This document shows positions 1 through 5,946 of a DNA stretch of 5,964 nt, one piece after another. Source of the stretch: a bacterium. GTDB lineage: Bacteria > Desulfobacterota > Deferrisomatia > Deferrisomatales > BM512. The stretch's first letter is position 1, and each line of letters begins with the position of its first letter. The position numbers and the translations under genes are program-made. The stretch covers positions 1 to 5,964 of the forward strand of contig SRXB01000139.1 in the NCBI GenBank assembly GCA_009724975.1. Reading direction: 5' to 3'. Under the pieces are notes generated by a model that had not been told where the DNA came from, did not search any database, and saw only the letters and a program-made list of their open reading frames with translations.

Positions 1-585
1 CTTGACCGCCGCGTGACAGCCGTCGCAACCGCCCTTGAAGGTGAGGAGGCGGGTTTCGTCCGTCGAGTGCGGGTCGTGGCAGGACTTGCAGCTCAAAAGA
101 CCCTTGGAGTCGAGCGGTATTCCGGGGACTTTCACCGAGGGCGCGCCGCTTTTCTGGTGCGAATGGGTTGCCATCTTCTGGCTGGAGTGGCACAGTTCGC
201 AGAGTTTGGCGCCATCTGCCTTGCCGAAGTAGTTCTGCGACTCCGAGGCGTGGGGTTCGTGGCAGCCGGTGCAGTTGTCCTGGGTTATAGGCTTGTGGAT
301 GTGCATCTTGTTGGCCTTGGCGCGCATGTCTTCATGGCATCCGAGGCAAAGGGAGCTTTGTGAGGCGCGCAACTGGAATTTGTAGGGCGCGCTGTGCGGG
401 TTGTGGCAGACGACGCAAAGGCCCATGGCGACGGGGCCGTGGACCGCGGATTTTTCGAATTTGGATTTGACGTCGCCGTGACAGGTGAAGCAAAGGTCGG
501 AGCCCTCGGCGGTGAGGGAGTAGCGGTGCGGTTTAGATTTAAAGTCGTGGCAGGCGGGGCAGCCGCCCACTGGTATCGGGCCGTG
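1..585 (-). repeat. Protein-level tandem repeat: 48-residue (144-bp) di-heme units in the cytochrome
   Basis: Units begin at H335, H383 and H431, exactly 48 residues apart (bases 585, 441 and 297). Each starts HGP or HKP, has its first CXXCH 8 residues later (C343, C391, C439) and its second at +31 or +32 (C366, C414, C463). A fourth unit starts near H477 but has about 15 extra residues before its first CXXCH (C500), and its second motif is at C521. DNA identity between units is low, so this is old protein duplication rather than a recent DNA repeat. Two further motifs (C300, C321) precede the array as a divergent leading pair. Confidence 0.8.
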
Positions 586-1587
586 GACGAATTTCTCCTC
601 GGTCTGGTAGCCGTGGCAGAGCTGGCACGAGGTTGACATTCCGGACTGCGCCTCTTCGGCGTTCGGTTCCATCTCGTGGCAATCTACGCAGTTTTTCTCA
701 CGCGCTGGCAGGTGGAATTTATACTCGGGAAAGTTCGCGCCAAGCCCCTCGCCCATTCTGGGGTCCCTGAAAAGGACGACCGCCTGGGTCCCCTTCCCCT
801 CTCCCTTGGGATAGTCGACTTCGATGAAGTTGGAGCCGTAGCAAAGGGGGATTCGAACGGAGAAGGAATCTTTGTTTATCTTCGCGGTGCGGGGCGAGCC
901 GCCGTTGAGCTTTACGGTGAAGGGTCCTTTGTTGCCGTTGGCTTTTCCTATAACCCAGATGTAGGACTGGTAGGTCATGGTGAAGTTGGTGGGCGACTGT
1001 ATCGTCACCTCCTGTCCCAGCACCTTTTCCTGCGCCGTTATCGCTTCGCCCTTTACCACCTTGTCGATGACCGCGTCCATCTTTGCGCGGTTTTCCTCGT
1101 CGTAGCCGATTATCGTCGATACGATTTTGCCGCTTTTGTCGATGATTATGTAGGTGGGAAGCTGCAACACCTTGAACTGGTTTGCAATGGCCAGCGTCTT
1201 GTCGAGAAGTATCGGGAAGTTGAGGGTGGCGGCGAAGGCGGAGAAGAATTTCTTTACGCGGCTAAGGCCCGAGGTGTCGAGGTTTACTCCTACCACCTTG
1301 AGCTCTTTGCCGTATTTTTCCTGCAGGACGATCATGTGGGGTATCGACTGGACGCAGGAGGAGCAGTAGATGGAGCCGAAGTCCAGGACTATCGGAACTT
1401 TTCCCAGGTAGGGGTCGAGCGAGAACTCGTCGTTGGTGTAGGTGAAGGATTTAAAGGACTTTACCGGCTCGGATTCAGCCGCAACGTCAGCCGCCTTGGC
1501 GTCGGGGGCGGCAAAAGAGGCGAGCGCCAATACTAGTGCGCCAACACTCAGGATTGCGGCGCGGCGCAAGAGCCTTTTGCGAACCAT
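1..1587 (-). CDS. Secreted TlpA-like thioredoxin domain fused to a multiheme (10 or more CXXCH) cytochrome c, 3' end outside window
   Basis: The frame is open for 529 codons from ATG 1587 to the window edge, with no stop. Residues 1-32 form a signal peptide (RKR start, hydrophobic 10-27, likely cleavage AKA|A). Residues about 40-185 are a TlpA/redoxin fold with CSSC at C75/C78, a GVNLD strand near 100 and the cis-proline loop LPTY (P145). Residues about 190-275 look like a beta-sandwich of the glucodextranase/Ig-like kind (KLNGG, then GSNFIEVDY). From residue 300 there are ten CXXCH motifs, with first cysteines at 300, 321, 343, 366, 391, 414, 439, 463, 500 and 521, in a doubled-CXXCH pattern (CHxPH followed by LCxxCH). 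The start abuts the upstream TAA (TAAATG, same frame) with no clear ribosome site, suggesting translational coupling. The cytochrome part should sit in the periplasm or beyond and carry electrons. The role of the thioredoxin part (heme-site thiol reduction or redox exchange) is inference. The total heme count is unknown because the gene is cut. Confidence 0.93.
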   Translation of the reverse strand, partial: MVRKRLLRRAAILSVGALVLALASFAAPDAKAADVAAESEPVKSFKSFTYTNDEFSLDPYLGKVPIVLDFGSIYCSSCVQSIPHMIVLQEKYGKELKVVGVNLDTSGLSRVKKFFSAFAATLNFPILLDKTLAIANQFKVLQLPTYIIIDKSGKIVSTIIGYDEENRAKMDAVIDKVVKGEAITAQEKVLGQEVTIQSPTNFTMTYQSYIWVIGKANGNKGPFTVKLNGGSPRTAKINKDSFSVRIPLCYGSNFIEVDYPKGEGKGTQAVVLFRDPRMGEGLGANFPEYKFHLPAREKNCVDCHEMEPNAEEAQSGMSTSCQLCHGYQTEEKFVHGPIPVGGCPACHDFKSKPHRYSLTAEGSDLCFTCHGDVKSKFEKSAVHGPVAMGLCVVCHNPHSAPYKFQLRASQSSLCLGCHEDMRAKANKMHIHKPITQDNCTGCHEPHASESQNYFGKADGAKLCELCHSSQKMATHSHQKSGAPSVKVPGIPLDSKGLLSCKSCHDPHSTDETRLLTFKGGCDGCHAAVK

Positions 1588-2145
1588 TTAAATACCCAGG
1601 GCTGTTTTCAGTGCTTTTTCCAGTTCCTCTTCGCCTACCCTGCCGACCTTGGAGAATGTTATCTTGCCGGTTTTGTCGGCGATGTAGAGGGTGGGCGTGC
1701 CGGGTATTCCGTAGGCGTCGGTGACTTCGAGGTTTTCGTTGTCTACCAGTAGGGTAAAGGTGTATTTCTCCTGCTTTGCGAAGGCGGAGATGCTGTCTTC
1801 CATACCTCCGTCCATCGCTATGGAGATTACCTTAAGGCCCGTGGGGGAGTATTTCTGGTACATAGACTGGATGAGGGGCATTTCGGCGCGGCAGGGTTCG
1901 CAGAACATGGACCAGAAGACGAGAAGGCTGGCCGCGTTTTCCTTTGCGACGAATTTGTAGGGCTGGCGGCTGGTATCCGCAATGGCGAAGTCGGGGGCGG
2001 CCGCTCCGATCTCAAGGGCCTTGACTCCTTCGATGGTCGGTATGTCCAGCGGGGTCAACATCTGGTCGGCGGCGACCGCGACCGAAAGTCCGGAGGATAT
2101 GGTCACCGCGGCAAGAAGTACCGTTCCGATAATCAGCTTTCGCAT
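1588..2145 (-). CDS. Secreted TlpA/ResA-family thiol-disulfide oxidoreductase
   Basis: The 185-residue product has a signal peptide (MRKL start, hydrophobic to about 25, cleavage near AVA|AD) and one thioredoxin-like domain. Its active-site segment is FWSMFCEPCRAEMP (C82, C85) and the cis-proline loop is GTP (P151). The CEPC motif with Glu three residues after the second Cys (E88) matches the arrangement known in Bacillus ResA, which reduces apocytochrome c thiols before heme attachment; family TlpA/ResA/CcmG, COG0526. No membrane anchor is seen beyond the signal, so the product is probably soluble and periplasmic. ATG 2145 is chosen because GGGAGAGG lies just upstream and the signal peptide then starts cleanly; a TTG at 2172 would add nine unlikely residues. 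Its stop abuts the start of the thioredoxin-cytochrome fusion. A role in maturing that neighbour is plausible but inferred. Confidence 0.93.
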   Translation of the reverse strand: MRKLIIGTVLLAAVTISSGLSVAVAADQMLTPLDIPTIEGVKALEIGAAAPDFAIADTSRQPYKFVAKENAASLLVFWSMFCEPCRAEMPLIQSMYQKYSPTGLKVISIAMDGGMEDSISAFAKQEKYTFTLLVDNENLEVTDAYGIPGTPTLYIADKTGKITFSKVGRVGEEELEKALKTALGI

Positions 2146-2148
2146 TTT

Positions 2149-2156
2149 CCTCTCCC
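2149..2156 (-). promoter_or_regulatory. Ribosome binding site deciding the start of the ResA-like gene
   Basis: The minus strand reads GGGAGAGG followed by AAA and ATG at 2145. GGGAG ends 6 nt before the ATG. This selects the ATG over the in-frame TTG at 2172, which has no comparable site. The 70-nt gap after the propeller gene (2146-2215) shows no convincing promoter. Confidence 0.65.
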
Positions 2157-2215
2157 GCACCCCGTCAAGCAAGTCAAGGGGCTATGCGCCTTTTGAAGAA
2201 CGCAATCAAATACAT

Positions 2216-3139
2216 TTACTTTCGTTCGAAATAAAGGATACGGGCGTTTTTTTTGTCCGCCGCGTAAATATCCCTGTGGGCCGTCACGGCTATGGCCGCG
2301 AATACCGCTCCTTCCGGCGCCGTTATCTCCTGATCCAGCTCGCCCCTGCCGTTGAGGACGATTATAGAGTTTGAATCCGTGTCCAGCACGAAAACCCAGC
2401 CGAACCTTCCGTCTGAAGCCACGTCGGCGATTTTTGGCTTTCTGCCGACCGCAAGTTCTATGTCCAGGCTTTCAAGCCATTTCCCGTCTAGGTCGAAGCG
2501 GTCAATTTTTGTGGCCGACTGCCCGTAGATTAATATAGACCCATCGGAGAAATCAGTATAGGCCAGATCGAGAGGGTCTTTTAGCTTTCCCCTGAGGGAG
2601 AGGTCCGAGGGCGTCCAGTCGTCCAGAGCGGAGCCACGATTGGCTATGAGCTGTATCCGCCCGTTGCCCGCGTCAACGGCGTAAATCCTGCCGGTGGAGG
2701 AAGCGGCGACCGCTGTCGGCCCCCTGAATTCCCCGCGCGAGAAGCCCCGTTTGCCGTAGGTCATCTCCACGGAGCCGTCTTCCCTGAGCACCACCAGCCG
2801 GTCGTTTCCGCTGTCGGCCACCCATATGCGACCCCGCCTGTCGAAACAAAGGCCCGCGGGGCCGTCGAAGATGTCGCCGCCGCGCCCTTTTCTTCCGCCT
2901 GCGGTGGCCAGCCAGCCGCCGTCTTCGTCAAAGAGCACCACCGATTCGCGCCCGCCGTCAGCCACGGCTATAATCCCCTTGGGGGAGACCGCCAAGGCGA
3001 CAGGCTTTTCAAGCTCGTGCCGCCCTTTGCCGGAATCGCCGATTACCTTCGCCAATTCGTAGCCGAAGGGCATGGCGGCCGACGCGATGTTGTAAAAGAT
3101 CAAAAGGGCGGCGGCGGTCGCCGCCGCGCGTTTTATCAC
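2216..3139 (-). CDS. Secreted NHL-repeat beta-propeller protein
   Basis: The 307-residue product has a signal peptide (MIKR, then an Ala-rich stretch to about 21, IASA|A). It then carries about six propeller-type repeats with cores near 46-72, 93-120, 140-167, 188-218, 236-265 and 281-305. Blades show the NHL pattern: P-x-(A/G)-(V/L) opening, G-(R/x)-I-(W/Y)-V-A-D strand, then a G/N turn and R-(L/I)-hydrophobic strand (for example RIWVADSGNDRLVVL). No catalytic motif is seen; such propellers are usually scaffolds or binding modules, and NHL proteins are often found beside multiheme cytochromes in metal-reducing bacteria. The GTG start lies 3 nt after the lipoprotein stop with only a weak ribosome site, suggesting coupled translation. 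The next Met (23) would lose the signal peptide, so GTG is preferred. Binding partner unknown. Confidence 0.9.
   Translation of the reverse strand: MIKRAAATAAALLIFYNIASAAMPFGYELAKVIGDSGKGRHELEKPVALAVSPKGIIAVADGGRESVVLFDEDGGWLATAGGRKGRGGDIFDGPAGLCFDRRGRIWVADSGNDRLVVLREDGSVEMTYGKRGFSRGEFRGPTAVAASSTGRIYAVDAGNGRIQLIANRGSALDDWTPSDLSLRGKLKDPLDLAYTDFSDGSILIYGQSATKIDRFDLDGKWLESLDIELAVGRKPKIADVASDGRFGWVFVLDTDSNSIIVLNGRGELDQEITAPEGAVFAAIAVTAHRDIYAADKKNARILYFERK
3108..3127 (-). other. Perfect 8-bp GC hairpin just inside the propeller gene
   Basis: The minus strand reads GCGGCGGC-GACC-GCCGCCGC, a perfect 8-bp stem with a 4-nt loop. It starts 9 nt after the GTG start and is followed by CCTTTTG. It falls in the codons for the Ala-rich signal peptide (RAAATAAA), so it may be a by-product of alanine codons. 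It could also affect initiation or act as a weak pause site. Confidence 0.4.
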
Positions 3140-3142
3140 AGC

Positions 3143-3883
3143 TTATTTGGGGGGCGCGACCTTGAGAAGTATCTCTTCGGTGTTGCCTTCCTTGCTCTCC
3201 TCGTCCTGCTGCTTGGCGGCCGCTTCCTTCTCGTCGTTGGCCATCTTGGTCTCTTCCTGCTGCTGGTCGAAGATCTGCTTTAGCTCCATGTCGCGGTTGT
3301 CGTCGAAGGCGTCGGAGAGTTCGGCAACCAGCTTTTGGATTCCCTCGTCCGAGAGTTCGTTGACCGAGGGGGACTCGGTGAGCCCGAAAACTTCGGCGAC
3401 GGTAGTGTTGGAGTGGAGGAAGGCCCTGGAGGACCAGATGAGGTCGCCGGTGTCTACGGTTATGACGTCCAGGAACATGGAGAACTCCACGCTCTTGGAC
3501 TTGTCTTCCTGGCCGTTGAGCATGAGGCCGCCGCAGAGGACCGCGTCGACCTGAAGCTCTTCGCCTATTTTGCGCACCAGTTCCCTGTCTAGGGTTTCAG
3601 TGTTGCGCAGCTTGAGCTTTTTCATCAGGCCAGCCACGTAGCGCGGCTCTTCGACGCTCTCGAAGACGCCTGCGGCCAGAAGGCCGGATACAAGCATTAA
3701 TTCGGCGTTCTTGGGGCCGACCGCGCCTTCGACCAGCGAGTCGAAGGGCAATACGGCGACCCTTTTTATGCCCGTGTAGACGGGCTCCGGGGTGACCGGC
3801 TTCGAGAAAGTCTGCACCTGCATGCCCGTACAGCCCGCAGTGACCAGCATAAGAGCGATCAGCCCCGCCCAAAAAGTCCGCAT
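3143..3883 (-). CDS. Outer-membrane-type lipoprotein, CsgG/FlgO/GNA1162-like fold
   Basis: The 246-residue product starts MRTF, has a hydrophobic segment and a lipobox VTAGC with Cys18 as the lipidated residue. The +2 residue is Thr, not Asp, which by the Lol rule favours the outer membrane. Residues about 38-190 show the pattern KRVAVLPFDSL, a helix with LVSGLLAAGVFESVE, then RKIGEELQVDAVLCGGL, a beta-rich stretch and DLIWSSRAF. This is reminiscent of the CsgG/FlgO/GNA1162 lipoprotein fold seen in secretion and envelope assembly proteins; the exact family is not certain. Residues about 196-240 are a Glu/Gln/Lys-rich, probably coiled-coil tail not typical of the core family. ATG 3883 has a perfect AAGGAGG site; an in-frame TTG at 3949 is rejected. 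The product may help assemble or stabilise the neighbouring barrel, which is inference. Confidence 0.88.
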   Translation of the reverse strand: MRTFWAGLIALMLVTAGCTGMQVQTFSKPVTPEPVYTGIKRVAVLPFDSLVEGAVGPKNAELMLVSGLLAAGVFESVEEPRYVAGLMKKLKLRNTETLDRELVRKIGEELQVDAVLCGGLMLNGQEDKSKSVEFSMFLDVITVDTGDLIWSSRAFLHSNTTVAEVFGLTESPSVNELSDEGIQKLVAELSDAFDDNRDMELKQIFDQQQEETKMANDEKEAAAKQQDEESKEGNTEEILLKVAPPK

Positions 3884-3891
3884 CTCGTTTT

Positions 3892-3898
3892 CCTCCTT
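3892..3898 (-). promoter_or_regulatory. Strong Shine-Dalgarno site of the lipoprotein gene
   Basis: AAGGAGG lies 8 nt before ATG 3883. It is the best ribosome site in the window and fixes the start. It suggests this gene is translated independently of the barrel gene, unlike the two adjacent-start genes downstream. Confidence 0.85.
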
Positions 3899-3905
3899 AA
3901 ACCCG

Positions 3906-3932
3906 GGAGCCCCTTCAGCCGAAGGGCCCTCC
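3906..3932 (-). other. Intergenic hairpin between barrel and lipoprotein genes
   Basis: CCCTTC-AGCC-GAAGGG (plus strand 3911-3926) gives a 6-bp stem, extended by GGAG/CTCC outside a small internal loop. No U-run follows on either strand, so it is not a convincing intrinsic terminator. It could be a processing or stability element that sets different expression of barrel and downstream genes. The rest of this 81-nt gap shows no promoter. Confidence 0.4.
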
Positions 3933-3964
3933 GGCCTCCTGATGGGCAATAAAACTCAAGGTTA

Positions 3965-5827
3965 TCAAAATTTTCCGCTTATCTCAACTGCATAGCTTTC
4001 GGAATCGTTCTTTTCCCCTTCGATTTGCGTCTCGAAGCCGTATTCTATCTTGAATTTGAAGTGGTCCTTGTGGATGGGGAACGCCAAAGAGGCGTCGTAG
4101 CTCTTTTTGTCTTCGGATGTGTTGCTGCGTTCGTAGGAGTGTTCCAGGGTCAACTCGTAGATGTTTAACGCTTTCCACCCGTATTTGAATTTGAGGGAGT
4201 AGCTGGCCTCGGGATACTGGTCGTCCTCGCTCTCGTCCGAAACCTTCCGCTCGTAATCGGCGTTGAAGGCCATGTTCTTTAAAAAGTCCTTAATCTCCAG
4301 GGAGAACTTGGTTTCGTCGTCCCTCGATATGTAGTCGACTTCTCCAACCGGCATGGTGTGGGTGCGCGCATATTTATGCTCGGTGGTGAATTTGGTGATC
4401 TTGCCGAGCTCTATAACATGCTTTATGCCGATCTCAAGGGCCGATTCGCGGGTGGTGTTGTCATCCGAGAGGGAGTATTTGGGGGTGACCTCCAGCTTGG
4501 GGATTTTCTTGGGGGTCACCTCAAGCGAAAACTCCCAGTCGAAGCTGTTGGTGGTGTTTTTGTTGTGTTCCCACTCGTAGGAGAAGTTTCGCGCTCCGGC
4601 CAGCTTTATCTGTTCTTCCCAGAGGTTCCACTTTCCTTCGAGCTTGTATTCGTCGGTGCGCTTGTTTGTGTGGGATTCCAGCTCGGGGCGGCCGTCTTCC
4701 TTGGACCAGTCGTAGGAGCCGATAATCTCCACTATCTTCATCGGCTTGAAGGAGACCTGGGCGCTTGCCTCCTGCGTGTAGGTCACCGTGTCGGCGTCGG
4801 TCCCCTCTGTTATTTCGGTCGTGCTCTTGTAATCGAGCGTTGTCTCGATAACCTCGGTGAGCTTGGGCTTCATGGAGGAGGAGGATTCCCACTTCTTGCC
4901 GTGCTCCGCGGGTCCGGAGACCATGAAATCCCTGTCCCAGGTGTTTTCCTGCGAAACCACCAGTTCCCACCACTCCATTGGCTTTATGGTGGCCTTGGCC
5001 TTGGCTTCGTTGGAGAGGGTGTCGGTTTTGTCTATGAGGCGGTAATCGCTGTCAAGGGTGAGCCCCTGCTCCCGGGTGTGATTGAGTTCGCCTTCCAGCT
5101 TTAATTTTTTGGTCACCTCGCGGGAAACCTTGAACGAGGCTCCCAGCGAGCGGTCGTCGGTTGTGTCCTCTTCGGGATTTTTGGGGTTGGAGGTGTCTTT
5201 TTTCGCCTCCACGCTGACCGTTGCCATGTCGTTCAAAAGCTTGTATTCGAAGGTGCTTTCGTACGAGGTCTCTTTCGCGTCCTTGCCGAGGGCGTAGGAG
5301 AATTTGAAGTCGGGGAGTCTGTCCTTGTTCGGTTCCGCCGTAAGGTCGAAGGTGAAGCTCTCGTCCCTGGTGGCGACAACCTCGGGGTCCTCGGTATGGT
5401 CAGCCGACTGCTTCCACTCGCTGGCCAACGACCACCACCTGGCTTTAAGCTCGCCCTTTACCCCATGCTCAGTCCCGTAGGTGTCGAAATCGCCATCGTT
5501 GAATTCCTGCGACCGGGAAAGGTCGTAGTCCAGGCTCCATTCGAGCTCGTGCTTCATCTTGTGTTTGTAGCTGGCGGATAATTTCTCTTCCTGGGTGCGG
5601 TTCAGCGTCGAGCCGTTGACGTCGGAGGTGCGGTCACCGCTGTAGTTGTAGGTCGCCTCGGCGGCGTATTCGCCCGCCAACGATATTGAAGGCGCAGAAA
5701 GAGAGAGGAGAAGAGCGAGCGGTATGGCGGGCAGGCAGGCCAGGGGAATGACATTGGAAACGGCGAACGCGGCTAGGCTTACGCCCTTTGCGCACCTATT
5801 CCCATTTCCCGCAATACGAGAAGTCAT
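3965..5827 (-). CDS. Predicted outer-membrane beta-barrel protein, porin-like
   Basis: The product is 620 residues from ATG 5827. A long signal peptide has its hydrophobic part at about 28-50 (PLALLLSLSAP) and likely cleavage SLA|GEY near 51. The rest is dominated by amphipathic alternating strands of 9-13 residues, about 26-30 by eye, joined by short turns (several of KPM type) and longer Asp/Glu/Ser-rich loops, ending in a strand with terminal Phe, the BamA-recognised barrel signature. There is no cysteine after residue 31, no TonB box and no plug domain. Size and strand number fit large barrels such as the MtrB/PioB-like porins that sheath cytochromes, but the N-terminal CXXC of MtrB is absent and I do not recognise the family. 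It heads the operon. GTG 5833 fits the GGAAGGGA ribosome site slightly better than ATG 5827. TTG 5911 is unlikely because it lies at the predicted transcription start. Confidence 0.85.
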   Translation of the reverse strand: MTSRIAGNGNRCAKGVSLAAFAVSNVIPLACLPAIPLALLLSLSAPSISLAGEYAAEATYNYSGDRTSDVNGSTLNRTQEEKLSASYKHKMKHELEWSLDYDLSRSQEFNDGDFDTYGTEHGVKGELKARWWSLASEWKQSADHTEDPEVVATRDESFTFDLTAEPNKDRLPDFKFSYALGKDAKETSYESTFEYKLLNDMATVSVEAKKDTSNPKNPEEDTTDDRSLGASFKVSREVTKKLKLEGELNHTREQGLTLDSDYRLIDKTDTLSNEAKAKATIKPMEWWELVVSQENTWDRDFMVSGPAEHGKKWESSSSMKPKLTEVIETTLDYKSTTEITEGTDADTVTYTQEASAQVSFKPMKIVEIIGSYDWSKEDGRPELESHTNKRTDEYKLEGKWNLWEEQIKLAGARNFSYEWEHNKNTTNSFDWEFSLEVTPKKIPKLEVTPKYSLSDDNTTRESALEIGIKHVIELGKITKFTTEHKYARTHTMPVGEVDYISRDDETKFSLEIKDFLKNMAFNADYERKVSDESEDDQYPEASYSLKFKYGWKALNIYELTLEHSYERSNTSEDKKSYDASLAFPIHKDHFKFKIEYGFETQIEGEKNDSESYAVEISGKF

Positions 5828-5871
5828 TCCCACCGATTTCCCTTCCCGGAAAATAAAATTACGACAATTGA

Positions 5872-5890
5872 CTCCGCCAAAGAGGCGAAG
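5872..5890 (-). promoter_or_regulatory. Hairpin in the predicted 5' untranslated leader
   Basis: On the minus strand CTTCGCC pairs with GGCGGAG (one G-U) around a 5-nt UCUUU loop, extendable by one more G-U. It lies about 45 nt before the barrel gene start and roughly 20 nt after the predicted transcription start. It is too small for a known riboswitch; a stabilising 5' hairpin is possible. Confidence 0.35.
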
Positions 5891-5917
5891 CTGGCGCCCT
5901 AAAATGCGCAATCGCCA

Positions 5918-5946
5918 TTTTTAGCGCATCAGGGGCTCTTTGTCAA
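5918..5946 (-). promoter_or_regulatory. Sigma-70-type promoter of the operon
   Basis: The minus strand has a perfect -35 TTGACA (5946-5941), a 17-nt spacer and a -10-like TAAAAA (5923-5918, 4 of 6 matches). Transcription would begin near 5911, giving a leader of about 80 nt before ATG 5827. No other promoter of similar quality was found between the genes. No operator palindrome is evident. Confidence 0.7.

Noticed and set aside
13..363. 116-residue plus-strand frame at the left edge
   Set aside because: It is the complement of the heme-motif array; no independent coding evidence.
676..1536. 286-residue open frame on the plus strand
   Set aside because: It lies antisense to the thioredoxin-cytochrome gene, whose minus-strand frame shows a signal peptide, CXXC, cis-Pro and CXXCH motifs. 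The plus product has no recognisable domain or start context.
1561..1587. Twin-arginine (Tat) export of the cytochrome fusion, from the RR at residues 8-9
   Set aside because: The residues around RR do not fit the S/T-RR-x-F-L-K motif, and c-type cytochromes are exported unfolded by Sec.
2166..2182. TTGACT and TTGACG boxes before the ResA-like gene as a possible internal promoter
   Set aside because: No -10-like sequence lies at 16-18 nt from either box; the similarity comes from a short direct repeat.
2174..2215. 13-codon ORF (MYLIAFFKRRIAP) starting right after the propeller stop
   Set aside because: It has a TAAATG arrangement but no ribosome site and no recognisable feature; short ORFs like this are expected by chance.
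3906..3932. Intrinsic terminator after the barrel gene
   Set aside because: The stem is reasonable, but no U-run follows on the minus strand, and the next gene follows closely with its own ribosome site and no promoter.
4358..5104. 248-residue open frame on the plus strand
   Set aside because: It is antisense to the barrel gene. The Gly/Val/Leu-rich composition is what complementing a Glu/Lys/Ser/Thr-rich frame gives.
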